A stretch of 11,816 bases of DNA from an uncultured Ruminococcus sp. (GCA_902782785.1 CACZOH010000291.1:1-11816); one strand, 5' to 3'. Positions 1 through 8,000 are shown, counted from the stretch's first letter. Translations and numbers: made by a program. The notes: generated by a model from the sequence alone, not told the origin.

Positions 1-1228
1 AGCCGCATCCTATGCATTCAAGTCCGTTCAGCTTTTCAAATTCTGCATAATCGCTCGCATCAGCCGTGTTTTTCAGCTTTATCGGCATCAGATGCTCGGG
101 ACAAACGGACAGACATTTTCCGCACCTTATACATTCGTGCGGTTCCGGTACGGACATATTCTTTTTCAGCAAAAGCACGCAGGACGTCGCTTTGTTTACG
201 GGAACGTCAAGCGTGTATACCGCAGCTCCCATCATGGGACCGCCGAAAATTATTTTTTCCGGCTCGTATTTCAGTCCTCCCGCGGCTTCGACGAGCTCGG
301 CGATGTTTGTTCCGGTCGGCACGTCAAAATTAGACGGTTCGTTTACGGCGTCGCCGGTAACTGTGACGATTCTGTGGACAAGCGGCTTTGAAAATGAGAC
401 CGCTTCCGCGATCGCCGTCATCGTGGAGAAGTTGAGGACTATACAGCCGGCGTCTGCGGGGAGCATTTTTGAATTGATACGCCGTTTTGTAAGCGCCGTT
501 ATCATAACGCGCTCGCCGCCCTGAGGATACTTTTTCTTCAGCGGGACGACTTTGATATTCTTTTCGTCTCCGCACGCTTCAATGACTTTCTTTATCCCGT
601 CCGGTTTGTTTGATTCTATACCGAAAATACCCTTTGCGCCGTCGAAAAGCGACAACACGATCCTCATTCCGAGAACGGCGAGAGGCGCTCGCTCTATCAT
701 CAGCCTGTAATCGCAGGTTATATACGGCTCGCATTCGGCGCCGTTACATATAACGTAATCGATCTTTTTATCGGGCTTTACGGATAATTTCACGTGTGTC
801 GGAAATCCTGCGCCGCCCATACCGATTATGCCCGCGTTTTTTATCGCGTTTATTATTTCTTCCTTCGACATTTTCGTAAAGTCGCGGTATTTGATAAAGC
901 CGTCCGCCTGCTCGTATTTGCCGTCGTTTTCTATCGTTACGGCAAGCGCGGTGTCGCCGTTATAGCATTCGTGCGCGGCGACGGACTTGACGGTCCCCGA
1001 AACGGAGGAAATCACGGGCACGGAAACAAAGCCGTCCTCGTCGGCTATGCGCTGACCTACTAAAACGCGCTCTCCCGCGGTCACTATGGGTTTTGCCGGC
1101 GCGCCTATATGCTGGTTCATAAGAAATATCAAATCACCCGTCGGAAAGTGATCCTTTATCGGCTTATCCTTTGAAAGATATTTGCGGTCGTTTATATGAA
1201 CGCCGCCGCGAAAAGTCTTTTTGAGCAA
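1..1228 (-). CDS. rnfC: RnfC, iron-sulfur subunit of the Rnf ion-translocating ferredoxin:NAD+ oxidoreductase (3' end cut by window edge)
   Basis: RnfC is the peripheral cytoplasmic subunit of the Rnf complex, which couples electron transfer between ferredoxin and NAD+ to Na+ or H+ pumping across the membrane. The 409 codons visible begin with the family-typical FRGGVHINDRK. A glycine-rich, Complex I 51-kDa-like nucleotide/flavin loop GIIGMGGAGFPTHVKL lies at about residues 133-148. A 4Fe-4S motif CxxCxxCxxxCP has cysteines at 366, 369, 372 and 376. The second cluster begins with C405 and C408 and is cut by the left edge, so some 30-40 residues are missing. The start is TTG: GGAGGA lies 7 nt upstream and the next in-frame ATG is near residue 39, after conserved sequence has begun. 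It has its own upstream promoter. In Clostridia rnfC usually leads an rnfCDGEAB operon, so rnfD is expected past the edge. The family is certain; the cation and physiological direction cannot be told. Confidence 0.95.
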   Translation of the reverse strand, partial: MLKKTFRGGVHINDRKYLSKDKPIKDHFPTGDLIFLMNQHIGAPAKPIVTAGERVLVGQRIADEDGFVSVPVISSVSGTVKSVAAHECYNGDTALAVTIENDGKYEQADGFIKYRDFTKMSKEEIINAIKNAGIIGMGGAGFPTHVKLSVKPDKKIDYVICNGAECEPYITCDYRLMIERAPLAVLGMRIVLSLFDGAKGIFGIESNKPDGIKKVIEACGDEKNIKVVPLKKKYPQGGERVMITALTKRRINSKMLPADAGCIVLNFSTMTAIAEAVSFSKPLVHRIVTVTGDAVNEPSNFDVPTGTNIAELVEAAGGLKYEPEKIIFGGPMMGAAVYTLDVPVNKATSCVLLLKKNMSVPEPHECIRCGKCLSVCPEHLMPIKLKNTADASDYAEFEKLNGLECIGCG

Positions 1229-1261
1229 GGACACTCCTCCTTTTATCTACTTATTATATCT

Positions 1262-1290
1262 ATTTTAATACAGCGTTATATCAAAGTCAA
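1262..1290 (-). promoter_or_regulatory. Predicted sigma-A promoter of rnfC
   Basis: Read on the minus strand, the -35 TTGACT (1285-1290) and -10 TAAAAT (1262-1267) are separated by exactly 17 bp. The -10 is about 34 nt upstream of the TTG start. The rest of the 1229-1350 gap is AT-rich and shows no other clear element. Confidence 0.65.
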
Positions 1291-1350
1291 GTATATATTA
1301 TTTAAAGAATAAAGAAGAAAGGATAAAGAACACGGAGCCGCTGTAAGAAA

Positions 1351-1389
1351 AAATATCGGAAACGCATCAGCTCTGCGTTTCCGATATTT
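1351..1389 (-). terminator. Intrinsic terminator overlapping the end of the small unknown gene
   Basis: A perfect 16-bp inverted repeat (1351-1366 against 1374-1389) with a 7-nt loop. Its core CGGAAACGCA/TGCGTTTCCG is followed on the minus strand by a T-rich run (ATTTTTTCTT). The stop codon of the upstream gene (TGA, 1367-1369) sits in the loop and its last sense codons form the first arm of the stem. It would end the FRG-tspO-sir2 operon and insulate rnfC. Confidence 0.85.
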
Positions 1390-1804
1390 CAAAGAGCGCT
1401 TTCCGCAAGTCTTTATAAACGGGAAAGCGGTACTGTTTCGGAACTCTGTCCGCCGCTTCCGTAACCTTTGCAGCGTCATCGCGGCTCAGCTTCGGAATAA
1501 GCTTGATTATGTTTTTATACATCGCCGCGTAGACTGTATTCTGTTCGCTGAAGTCCCTGCTCTCCGGCTTGCTTAAGATCAAAAGAGAAGCGGAAAGAGC
1601 GTCGTCTCCGTCGCCTTCTTCTTTGATTTTATCCGTAAGCTCTTCAACAAGACTCATAAATTCGGTATCTATGGGAAGCGTCTGCTTTCCCTCACCCGTT
1701 ATCCAGCCCTTGAACAGTTCGCTGAAGCTGCGCTTCCTCGGGCCGGACGCCGTCTCAGCGTATTTTTTATACAAATCGTTTATTTTCCCGGAAAATTCCG
1801 TCAT
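1367..1804 (-). CDS. Small soluble protein of unknown function, last gene of the Sir2 operon
   Basis: I do not recognise this 145-residue protein. It has no signal peptide or membrane segment. It is charged and likely mostly alpha-helical: an N-terminal helix (MTEFSGKINDLYKKYAE), a basic stretch near residues 22-33, and a C-terminal half of three or four amphipathic helices. The lone cysteine and histidine clusters seen in many metal proteins are absent. The start ATG has only a weak ribosome site (GGCGGGA, about 7 nt upstream). It lies 59 bp after the sir2 stop on the same strand with no terminator between them, so it is probably co-transcribed. Its stop codon lies inside the loop of the operon terminator. 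Codon use matches its neighbours and the frame is open throughout, which supports a real gene. Any link to deacylation or NAD+ would be inference from position only. Confidence 0.75.
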   Translation of the reverse strand: MTEFSGKINDLYKKYAETASGPRKRSFSELFKGWITGEGKQTLPIDTEFMSLVEELTDKIKEEGDGDDALSASLLILSKPESRDFSEQNTVYAAMYKNIIKLIPKLSRDDAAKVTEAADRVPKQYRFPVYKDLRKALFEISETQS

Positions 1805-1863
1805 ATCATTTTCCCGCCTTAAAGCTTTAGAAATAATAATACTTAAGATCGTTTAGGCTGCAG

Positions 1864-2619
1864 TCAGTTATACAACAGATCGACCGTTTTCTTCAGCACC
1901 TGACCGATCGGCGCGTTTATCTCAACGTAATTTGCAGTACGGTTAAGATACGGAATGGGCGTTTTGTTTATCACGGCGAGATATTTACCGCCGAAAAAGC
2001 GTATGTAAGAGGCGGCGGGATAAACGGTCAGAGATGTGCCGCCTATAATAAGCATATCCGCCCGGGATATCGCCTCGATCGCACCCTCCGTCGCTTTCTC
2101 CGGCAGCTGTTCGCCGTACAGTGTAACGTCACAGCGGACTATACCGCCGCAGGTGCAGCGAGGTATGGCGGAATCCGACTTGTAGATATAATCGGATGGA
2201 TATTTTTTCCCGCATCGCGTACAGTAGTTTTTCTTTGTCGTACCGTGTATCTCAAATACGTTTTTACTGCCGGCGAGCTGATGGAGCCCGTCAATATTCT
2301 GCGTCACAACGGCTTTGAGCTTGCCTCTTTTTTCAAGCTCGGCAAGAGCGTAATGCGCCGGATTCGGTTTGATTTTGCTCGTATCGAGCTTCTGGCGGTA
2401 AAATTCAAAGAACACCTCGGGCTCAGAATAAAGACATTCGTGAGACAAAAGATATTCAGGTTCGTACATATCAAACCGCACGTCGCGCTGATTGTAAAGC
2501 CCGTCCTTGCTTCGGAAATCCGGGACTCCGCTTTCCGTGGAAACGCCCGCTCCGCCGAAAAATACAACGTTTTCCGATTTTTCTAAAAACTCTTTTAACC
2601 TCTTTATTTTATCATCCAT
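1864..2619 (-). CDS. Sir2-family NAD-dependent protein deacylase (sirtuin, CobB/SrtN type)
   Basis: Sirtuins remove acetyl or other acyl groups from protein lysines in the cytoplasm, consuming NAD+ and releasing nicotinamide and O-acyl-ADP-ribose. All core motifs are present: GAGVSTESGVPDFR (residues 23-36) for NAD+ binding, TQNIDGLH (106-113), catalytic His125 in HGT, and GTSLTVYPA (194-202). A zinc ribbon has Cys133, Cys136, Cys155 and Cys157. The length (251 aa) is normal for a single-domain bacterial sirtuin. One small oddity is VRCDVTLYGE near 161-170, where many family members have RPDVV. The gene starts 5 bp after the tspO stop, whose last codons (AACAGGTAG) supply the only AGG-type ribosome site, so translation is probably coupled to tspO. 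Acyl preference cannot be predicted. The motif set is that of a standard deacylase rather than the macrodomain-linked ADP-ribosylating class, and no macrodomain gene is nearby. Confidence 0.95.
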   Translation of the reverse strand: MDDKIKRLKEFLEKSENVVFFGGAGVSTESGVPDFRSKDGLYNQRDVRFDMYEPEYLLSHECLYSEPEVFFEFYRQKLDTSKIKPNPAHYALAELEKRGKLKAVVTQNIDGLHQLAGSKNVFEIHGTTKKNYCTRCGKKYPSDYIYKSDSAIPRCTCGGIVRCDVTLYGEQLPEKATEGAIEAISRADMLIIGGTSLTVYPAASYIRFFGGKYLAVINKTPIPYLNRTANYVEINAPIGQVLKKTVDLLYN

Positions 2620-2624
2620 TTTTT

Positions 2625-3110
2625 CTACCTGTTAAGAATATAGATACCTAAATTCAGATAACCTGCAAATATCACCCATATTATATACGGTATCTGCAGA
2701 TAAGCGGCGGTCTTATTGACCCTGCGGTAATAAACTACCGTGAAGACGATCAGATACAAAAGCAGGACAAGCCAGATGAAAGCCGGCATGAACATACGGA
2801 AATTGAAGAATATTATGCTCCAGAAAAAGTTGAAAACAAGGCTTGAAGCGTAATAATATATGCCTTTCTCCGCATTTTTGTCCGTTTTTCTCATATCCCA
2901 TATCATACCGCAGCTAATTCCCATAAGGATATACAACGCCGTCCAGGCTATGGGAAAAAGGAACGAAGGAGGAGAGAACAAAGGAGTTTTTACCTCTTTG
3001 TAAATATCCATGTTGCCCATAGTCAGAACGGCGGATAAAATCCCGACGGCAAGCGGTACGGCGACGGAGACCGCGTATCTGATTATTTTTCTTTTAGCTT
3101 CTTTTTTCAT
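2625..3110 (-). CDS. tspO: TspO/MBR family tryptophan-rich sensory/translocator membrane protein
   Basis: A five-helix integral membrane protein of the TspO/peripheral benzodiazepine receptor family, whose bacterial members bind porphyrins and related ligands and act in stress or tetrapyrrole responses. Landmarks are PLFSPPSFLFPIAWTALY after the first helix, a central NFFWSIIFF helix, and a last helix IPYIIWVIFAGYLNLGIYILN. The length of 161 aa is typical. I chose the ATG at 3110 rather than the in-frame ATG at 3125: GAGGTG lies 5 nt upstream of the former, while the latter has no ribosome site and only adds MREVY. It sits between the FRG gene (54 bp upstream) and sir2 (5 bp downstream) in one transcription unit. 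The usual ligand-binding role is family knowledge; no porphyrin gene is visible nearby. Confidence 0.93.
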   Translation of the reverse strand: MKKEAKRKIIRYAVSVAVPLAVGILSAVLTMGNMDIYKEVKTPLFSPPSFLFPIAWTALYILMGISCGMIWDMRKTDKNAEKGIYYYASSLVFNFFWSIIFFNFRMFMPAFIWLVLLLYLIVFTVVYYRRVNKTAAYLQIPYIIWVIFAGYLNLGIYILNR

Positions 3111-3143
3111 ATACACCTCGCGCATAAATATTTTTAAGATATT

Positions 3144-3155
3144 TTACGCGCGTAA
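3144..3155. repeat. 12-bp perfect palindrome TTACGCGCGTAA in the FRG-tspO gap
   Basis: TTACGCGCGTAA reads the same on both strands. It lies between the FRG stop (3165) and the tspO start, about 33 bp from the latter. It has no loop and no useful T-tract in the tspO direction, so it is not a good terminator. It could be a small operator or chance; no second copy was found in the window. Confidence 0.4.
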
Positions 3156-3164
3156 GGGTGTGTT

Positions 3165-4148
3165 TTATTCGTGTTCTTTCAAATATAATGCCGCAGATTT
3201 TGCGTCCGGGCAAAGAGAAGCGCCGTTTATTCCGAGAAGATCAAGCTGCGATAAAACGTTTTCCTTATCCGTGATTTCAAATTCGCATACGGCGTTTGAG
3301 AATATTTTGCCGCGGGCCTCGGCCTCGCTAAGACACAAGCCGCTTATCATATAATAAATATCCTGTTTTACGGTTTTTAAATCGTTTCTTTCGGGCGATA
3401 CGAAAAGCGGTTTCAAAAGATCCGCGGGCGATATTTCGCGGCGGAAGTACGGCTTTTCCGTGGTTATTATCCTGTACAGCTCCTCCGGCGCGTCGTCAAG
3501 ATAACGAGTTCCGCCCTTGAGCTGACGGAATCTGCCTGCGGAAAGCGAGAAATCAGCCGCCTCGTAAAGCTCTTTTTTCTGAGCGTACGAGAGAAACGGA
3601 AGGCATGACAACATAAGCGTCCTGTCGGATGCGGGGTAAGATATCTCGTTCTCCGGTACGGCGAAAACCGTTACCGTATCGCAGCTGCCGTCTTTACACG
3701 CGTAATATAAGGCTGTAAACGGATTTGACGTGACCTCGGTGATCCTGCACGGACAGCCGCTCTGATAAGTTTTTATGAGTCTTTGAAAATACGTGCCGTT
3801 TGATATCTCAGGCGCCATAACGCCCATTTTTCCGTATAAGGCGTCTTCCTTTTTCAAAAGGTCAGCGAAAAAGATACCGGGAACGGCTTTGTTTGCAGGG
3901 CAGAAAAACAGCCTGATACCGCCGTCGTCTCTGTCAAACAATCCCGGGTTTCTTATCCCGTCAAGCGATTTTGCCTTTTCTGCCGAAACGTATTCATAAT
4001 ACCTTTTTTCGGCGTCCGCGGCGTCGTGATTTTCAAGCGCTTCCCTGTAAGAGGAGATTATACCGTCAGCCGTCTGCGTGACGTCGGAAAACCCGTTTAT
4101 GTATTTGATCGTAAAGCCGCCTATATCGGATATTTTAATTCTTTGCAT
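3165..4148 (-). CDS. Divergent FRG-domain protein
   Basis: Two of the recognisable parts of the FRG domain (named for a Phe-Arg-Gly motif) are present. Residues 132-151 contain RITEVTSNPFTALYYAC, matching the usual TRLLDWTxNPLVALYFAC. Residues 298-324 contain LDLLGINGASLCPD followed by a final LYLKEHE, matching the family's C-terminal L-LGI--A-LFPDL--LA-YL signature. The naming motif itself appears degraded: where FRGQ would be expected, residues 80-85 read LFFCPA. The LDW of the central motif is TEV. The protein is cytoplasmic, 327 aa, with no signal peptide. FRG proteins have no settled biochemical activity; they occur in variable genomic contexts. The ATG at 4148 has GGAGGG about 11 nt upstream and a strong promoter behind it. 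It is the first gene of the operon with tspO and sir2. It could be an inactive or specialised FRG relative. Confidence 0.78.
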   Translation of the reverse strand: MQRIKISDIGGFTIKYINGFSDVTQTADGIISSYREALENHDAADAEKRYYEYVSAEKAKSLDGIRNPGLFDRDDGGIRLFFCPANKAVPGIFFADLLKKEDALYGKMGVMAPEISNGTYFQRLIKTYQSGCPCRITEVTSNPFTALYYACKDGSCDTVTVFAVPENEISYPASDRTLMLSCLPFLSYAQKKELYEAADFSLSAGRFRQLKGGTRYLDDAPEELYRIITTEKPYFRREISPADLLKPLFVSPERNDLKTVKQDIYYMISGLCLSEAEARGKIFSNAVCEFEITDKENVLSQLDLLGINGASLCPDAKSAALYLKEHE

Positions 4149-4180
4149 TATGATCTCACCCTCCGTTTAATTCTGATATC

Positions 4181-4209
4181 ATTATACTATATTATTTATT
4201 GAAAATCAA
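4181..4209 (-). promoter_or_regulatory. Predicted sigma-A promoter of the FRG-tspO-sir2 operon
   Basis: On the minus strand the -35 TTGATT (4204-4209) and the perfect -10 TATAAT (4181-4186) are 17 bp apart. Transcription would start near 4174, leaving about 25 nt before the FRG ATG. Confidence 0.72.
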
Positions 4210-4239
4210 GTATAAATTAAAAATTTAACATAAGGATGC

Positions 4240-4268
4240 TTGTTTTTTATAAATAGTGATGTTATATT
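4240..4268 (+). promoter_or_regulatory. Predicted promoter of the CobW operon
   Basis: TTGTTT (4240-4245) and TATATT (4263-4268) are 17 bp apart, about 28 nt upstream of the first CobW gene, which has GGGAGGA just before its ATG. Upstream lies an AT-only inverted repeat TAAATT-AAA-AATTTA (4213-4227) between the two divergent promoters. A Zur-like operator would be expected for zinc genes, but I see no match to a known Zur box. Confidence 0.5.
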
Positions 4269-4296
4269 TTATCTTAATAAGTAACGGGAGGATATT

Positions 4297-5484
<1,188 letters not shown>

Positions 5485-5494
5485 GGAGAAATAA

Positions 5495-6439
5495 ATGGAC
5501 GTACCCGTATATCTGTTTACAGGGTTTCTGGAAGCCGGCAAAACGAAATTCCTGCAGGAAACGCTGTGCGACAAGAGCTTTTTTGATAACGGCAGAGATA
5601 AAACGCTTGTGATACAGTGCGAGCAGGGCGAGGAAGAGCTCGACCCGCGCCCGTTTGCGTCAAAGGAAATCTATCTTGAGGTGATAGACGACAAGAAAAG
5701 GCTGAATCCCGATAAGCTTGAGGCGCTGCGCGGAAAATACAAAGCCACGCGCGTAATGATCGAGTATAACGGTATGTGGCTCATACAGGAGCTTGTGAAC
5801 GCCCTGCCGGAAGGCTGGTTCATCTGTCAGGAAATGAACTTCAACGATGCGTCGACGATTGACGTTTATAACGCCAATATGAGAAACCTCGTCGTCGATA
5901 AGCTGACGAACGCCGACCTCGTAGTTTTTAACCGCTGCGAGCCGGACGAGGATATCCAAAAGCTTCACAAGCTTGTCCGCGGAATATCACGCCGCGCGGA
6001 GATATATTACGAGAAAACGAACGGTCAGGCGGCGTACGACGATATTGAAGACCCGCTGCCTTTCGATGTTAACGCGCCCGTTATAAAAGTCGAAGAGCGT
6101 GATTTTGCGCTTTTCTACCGCGATCTTTCCGAGAATATGGCGCAGTATGACAGGAAAAAAGTCAATTTTTCAGGCCTGACAAACGTATATCAAAGGCTTC
6201 CGAAAGACGGATTCATAATAGGAAGACCCATTATGACGTGCTGTGTCGAGGATATAAAATACAGCGGTATATTCTGCGAAAACGGCGCAGATAAGGTAAG
6301 ATCCGAACAATGGTACAATATAACAGCAGAGATAAGCGTCAAGCCCTGCCGCGTATACGGCAGAAAAGGACCGGTGCTTAAGCTTATCGACGTAAAACCG
6401 ACGGACGCGCCCGCCGATCCCGTGGCGACGTTCTATTGA
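5495..6439 (+). CDS. CobW-like P-loop GTPase without CxCC, with a DUF1980/TIGR03943-like C-terminal domain
   Basis: The N-terminal 200 residues are a diverged G3E GTPase: Walker A GFLEAGKT (10-17), MIEYNG (88-93) where relatives have E-P/T-SG, and NRCE (146-149) at the NKxD position. The metal-binding CxCC of the family is absent; the matching stretch reads VIQCEQGEEEL. After a linker, residues about 239-314 (GFIIGRPIMTCCVEDIKYSG, then a WYNITAEI strand and a VLKLIDVKP...P..P end) resemble the C-terminal domain of the DUF1980/TIGR03943 (YcgQ-like) family, an extracytoplasmic or accessory partner of DUF318-type permeases. Here it has no membrane segment or signal peptide, so it should be cytoplasmic. 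The gene starts 10 bp after the first CobW stop, with AGGAG overlapping that stop. The pair probably acts together in metal handling. The C-terminal assignment rests on motif memory and is less sure than the GTPase call. Confidence 0.82.
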   Translation: MDVPVYLFTGFLEAGKTKFLQETLCDKSFFDNGRDKTLVIQCEQGEEELDPRPFASKEIYLEVIDDKKRLNPDKLEALRGKYKATRVMIEYNGMWLIQELVNALPEGWFICQEMNFNDASTIDVYNANMRNLVVDKLTNADLVVFNRCEPDEDIQKLHKLVRGISRRAEIYYEKTNGQAAYDDIEDPLPFDVNAPVIKVEERDFALFYRDLSENMAQYDRKKVNFSGLTNVYQRLPKDGFIIGRPIMTCCVEDIKYSGIFCENGADKVRSEQWYNITAEISVKPCRVYGRKGPVLKLIDVKPTDAPADPVATFY

Positions 6440-6460
6440 TTTTAATTAACAGGTGACGAT

Positions 6461-7288
6461 ATGTTTTTTAAAAAGTATTCCGACAAACTTAACGGCTACT
6501 GGGAAGAGGGTTATTATTACTACGTCGAGATAAGGGACGATGAAATGACGCTCCGCGATTCCGGCAAACGCATCGTATTCAAAACAAGCATAAAATACGA
6601 TAAAAAGAAGCTTGAGAGCGGTGAAAAAACAGATCTTATCATAGGAAACAAAACGCTGTCGTCAAACTACAAAGGCGAGCCGATGTGGTGGATAACCGCT
6701 TTTTACTATGAAGACGGCAATATAATCATGGACTCTCATTATACTATAATGGGCGATTACCACAACGTTCTCAAAAAAGTCGATCACGATCCGTTCTATA
6801 ATTTCATGATACTGGACAAAGCATATCTCCCGCGCCTTCAGGGTGAATGGGTGGAATGGAGAAAAGACAAAAACACAGACAGTACAATAGAGATAAAAGA
6901 TAACGAAATAAGATTCAAATATTCCGGCTCCGTACTTGAAAAACAGAAGATCCACGTTTTAGCGTACAGATCGGACCCGAAAAAAGCATTCATAAACAAT
7001 GAGGATCTCACGGTTTCGGGCGTCGGAATGTATAACGCGTTGTACGTTTATCCGGATATGCTGACCGGATATGAAATGGTATGCGATATGGAGGTACCGA
7101 TGACCGTATTCGCGCGCCGCGATATGCTTGATAAAATAGAGATACCGCCGGAAGCGTTAAGGGAGCCGAGAAATACCATGGTAGTAGACAGGGTCGAGCG
7201 TATCGAGCATATCGGCGTCGAGCCTTTGGTAAAAACAAAGAAACGGGAGAATATAACGGATGAAAACAACGATAAGGATCAACAGTAA
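6461..7288 (+). CDS. Unknown cytoplasmic protein with two repeats of a beta-rich domain
   Basis: I do not recognise a named family. The 275-residue protein seems to contain one domain twice. The first copy (about 9-108) opens LNGYW followed by VEIRDDEMTLRDSG; the second (about 126-219) opens LQGEW followed by IEIKDNEIRFKYSG. Both continue with alternating aromatic and charged residues expected of beta strands, and each copy ends just before a short basic or aspartate-containing turn. This is the look of a small beta-barrel (lipocalin-like or similar), but that is inference. A charged, probably disordered tail follows (about 230-275, rich in Glu, Lys, Asp, Asn). No signal peptide, lipobox or membrane helix is seen. 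AGGTGA lies 4 nt upstream of the ATG and the gap to the previous gene is 21 bp. Its last 29 nt overlap the next gene, so it is firmly part of the operon. Confidence 0.8.
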   Translation: MFFKKYSDKLNGYWEEGYYYYVEIRDDEMTLRDSGKRIVFKTSIKYDKKKLESGEKTDLIIGNKTLSSNYKGEPMWWITAFYYEDGNIIMDSHYTIMGDYHNVLKKVDHDPFYNFMILDKAYLPRLQGEWVEWRKDKNTDSTIEIKDNEIRFKYSGSVLEKQKIHVLAYRSDPKKAFINNEDLTVSGVGMYNALYVYPDMLTGYEMVCDMEVPMTVFARRDMLDKIEIPPEALREPRNTMVVDRVERIEHIGVEPLVKTKKRENITDENNDKDQQ

Positions 7289-7985
7289 AAATTCAAAAAT
7301 GGTCGCTCACCAGGGGCTTTTCGGGCTTGAGAGAGGCAATACCAATCAGGCGTTCACAGCCGCGGGCAACCGTGAAAAATATTTCGGTATAGAAACGGAC
7401 GTCCACAGGACCGCCGACGGAAAATACGTCTGCATACACGACAGCAACACCAAAGGCGTTTCGGGCGTCGATATGGACGTTGAAGCGTCTACGCTCGATC
7501 AGCTTCAGTCCATCAGACTTATGGACACGGACGGCACGACCGACCGCGCGGATCTTCGTATCCCGACGCTTCAGGATTACATAAAGATCTGCCGTGAATA
7601 CGGAAAGGTTTCGGTCCTTGAATTGAAGACGCCGTTTGAGGCGGAGCACGTGCGCGAGATAGTCGGTATAATACGCGATATGGGTCATCTCGATATGACG
7701 ATATTCATATCCTTCCATAAAACGGATCTGATATATCTCCGTGAGATCCTGCCGGATCAGAACACTCAGTTTCTGACAGGCGAATGGAATGACGACGTTA
7801 AAGAATTTGTGACAAAGTATAATCTTGATATCGATATCTGTTATCCGCCGCTTACAAAGGAGAAATTCGACGATATAAAAGCCGCGGGGAAGAAGATCAA
7901 TATCTGGACGGTCGATGATAAAGAACTGGGTGAAAAATTCGCCGATTGGGGAGCGGATTATATCACTACGAATATACTTGAGTGA
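7260..7985 (+). CDS. Glycerophosphodiester phosphodiesterase family protein with altered active-site residues
   Basis: GDPD enzymes hydrolyse glycerophosphodiesters to glycerol-3-phosphate and an alcohol. The TIM-barrel signature is clear: AHQG (16-19), GIETDVHRTADG (43-54), HD (60-61), LELK (120-123), NIWTVDD, and GADYITTN near the end. The expected metal ligands Glu45, Asp47 and Glu121, catalytic His17 and His60, and Lys123 are present. Two conserved residues differ: the Arg of HRG is Gln18, and the ENT motif reads GNT, with Gly26 replacing Glu. The Arg normally contacts phosphate, so activity may be reduced or the substrate changed. The length (241 aa) is normal and no signal peptide is present, so it is cytoplasmic. 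The ATG has GGGAG about 10 nt upstream and overlaps the previous gene by 29 nt in another frame; the later in-frame ATG at 7299 has no good ribosome site. It is the last gene before a strong terminator. Confidence 0.92.
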   Translation: MKTTIRINSKNSKMVAHQGLFGLERGNTNQAFTAAGNREKYFGIETDVHRTADGKYVCIHDSNTKGVSGVDMDVEASTLDQLQSIRLMDTDGTTDRADLRIPTLQDYIKICREYGKVSVLELKTPFEAEHVREIVGIIRDMGHLDMTIFISFHKTDLIYLREILPDQNTQFLTGEWNDDVKEFVTKYNLDIDICYPPLTKEKFDDIKAAGKKINIWTVDDKELGEKFADWGADYITTNILE

Positions 7986-8000
7986 CAAATATATTATTCG

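Noticed and set aside
66..524. Plus-strand open frame of 152 codons at the left edge, and another at 794-1063
   Set aside because: They lie antisense to rnfC, whose frame carries the Fe-S and nucleotide-binding motifs, and they show no family motifs.
1276..1479. Minus-strand frame of 67 codons overlapping the small unknown gene
   Set aside because: It runs through the terminator hairpin in another frame, has no ribosome site, and overlaps the better supported 145-residue gene.
1367..4148. Idea that FRG plus Sir2 forms an antiphage defence island
   Set aside because: The sirtuin has the normal short deacylase architecture without the effector fusions of defence Sir2 proteins, and no nuclease, toxin-antitoxin or mobile-element genes are nearby.
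4149..4296. Riboswitch (cobalamin or metal type) upstream of the CobW gene
   Set aside because: The predicted leader is only about 22 nt and the region is AT-rich with no conserved riboswitch box.
7293..7988. Minus-strand open frame of 231 codons opposite GDPD
   Set aside because: It is the antisense of a conserved TIM-barrel gene with all family motifs; no ribosome site or recognisable domain on this strand.
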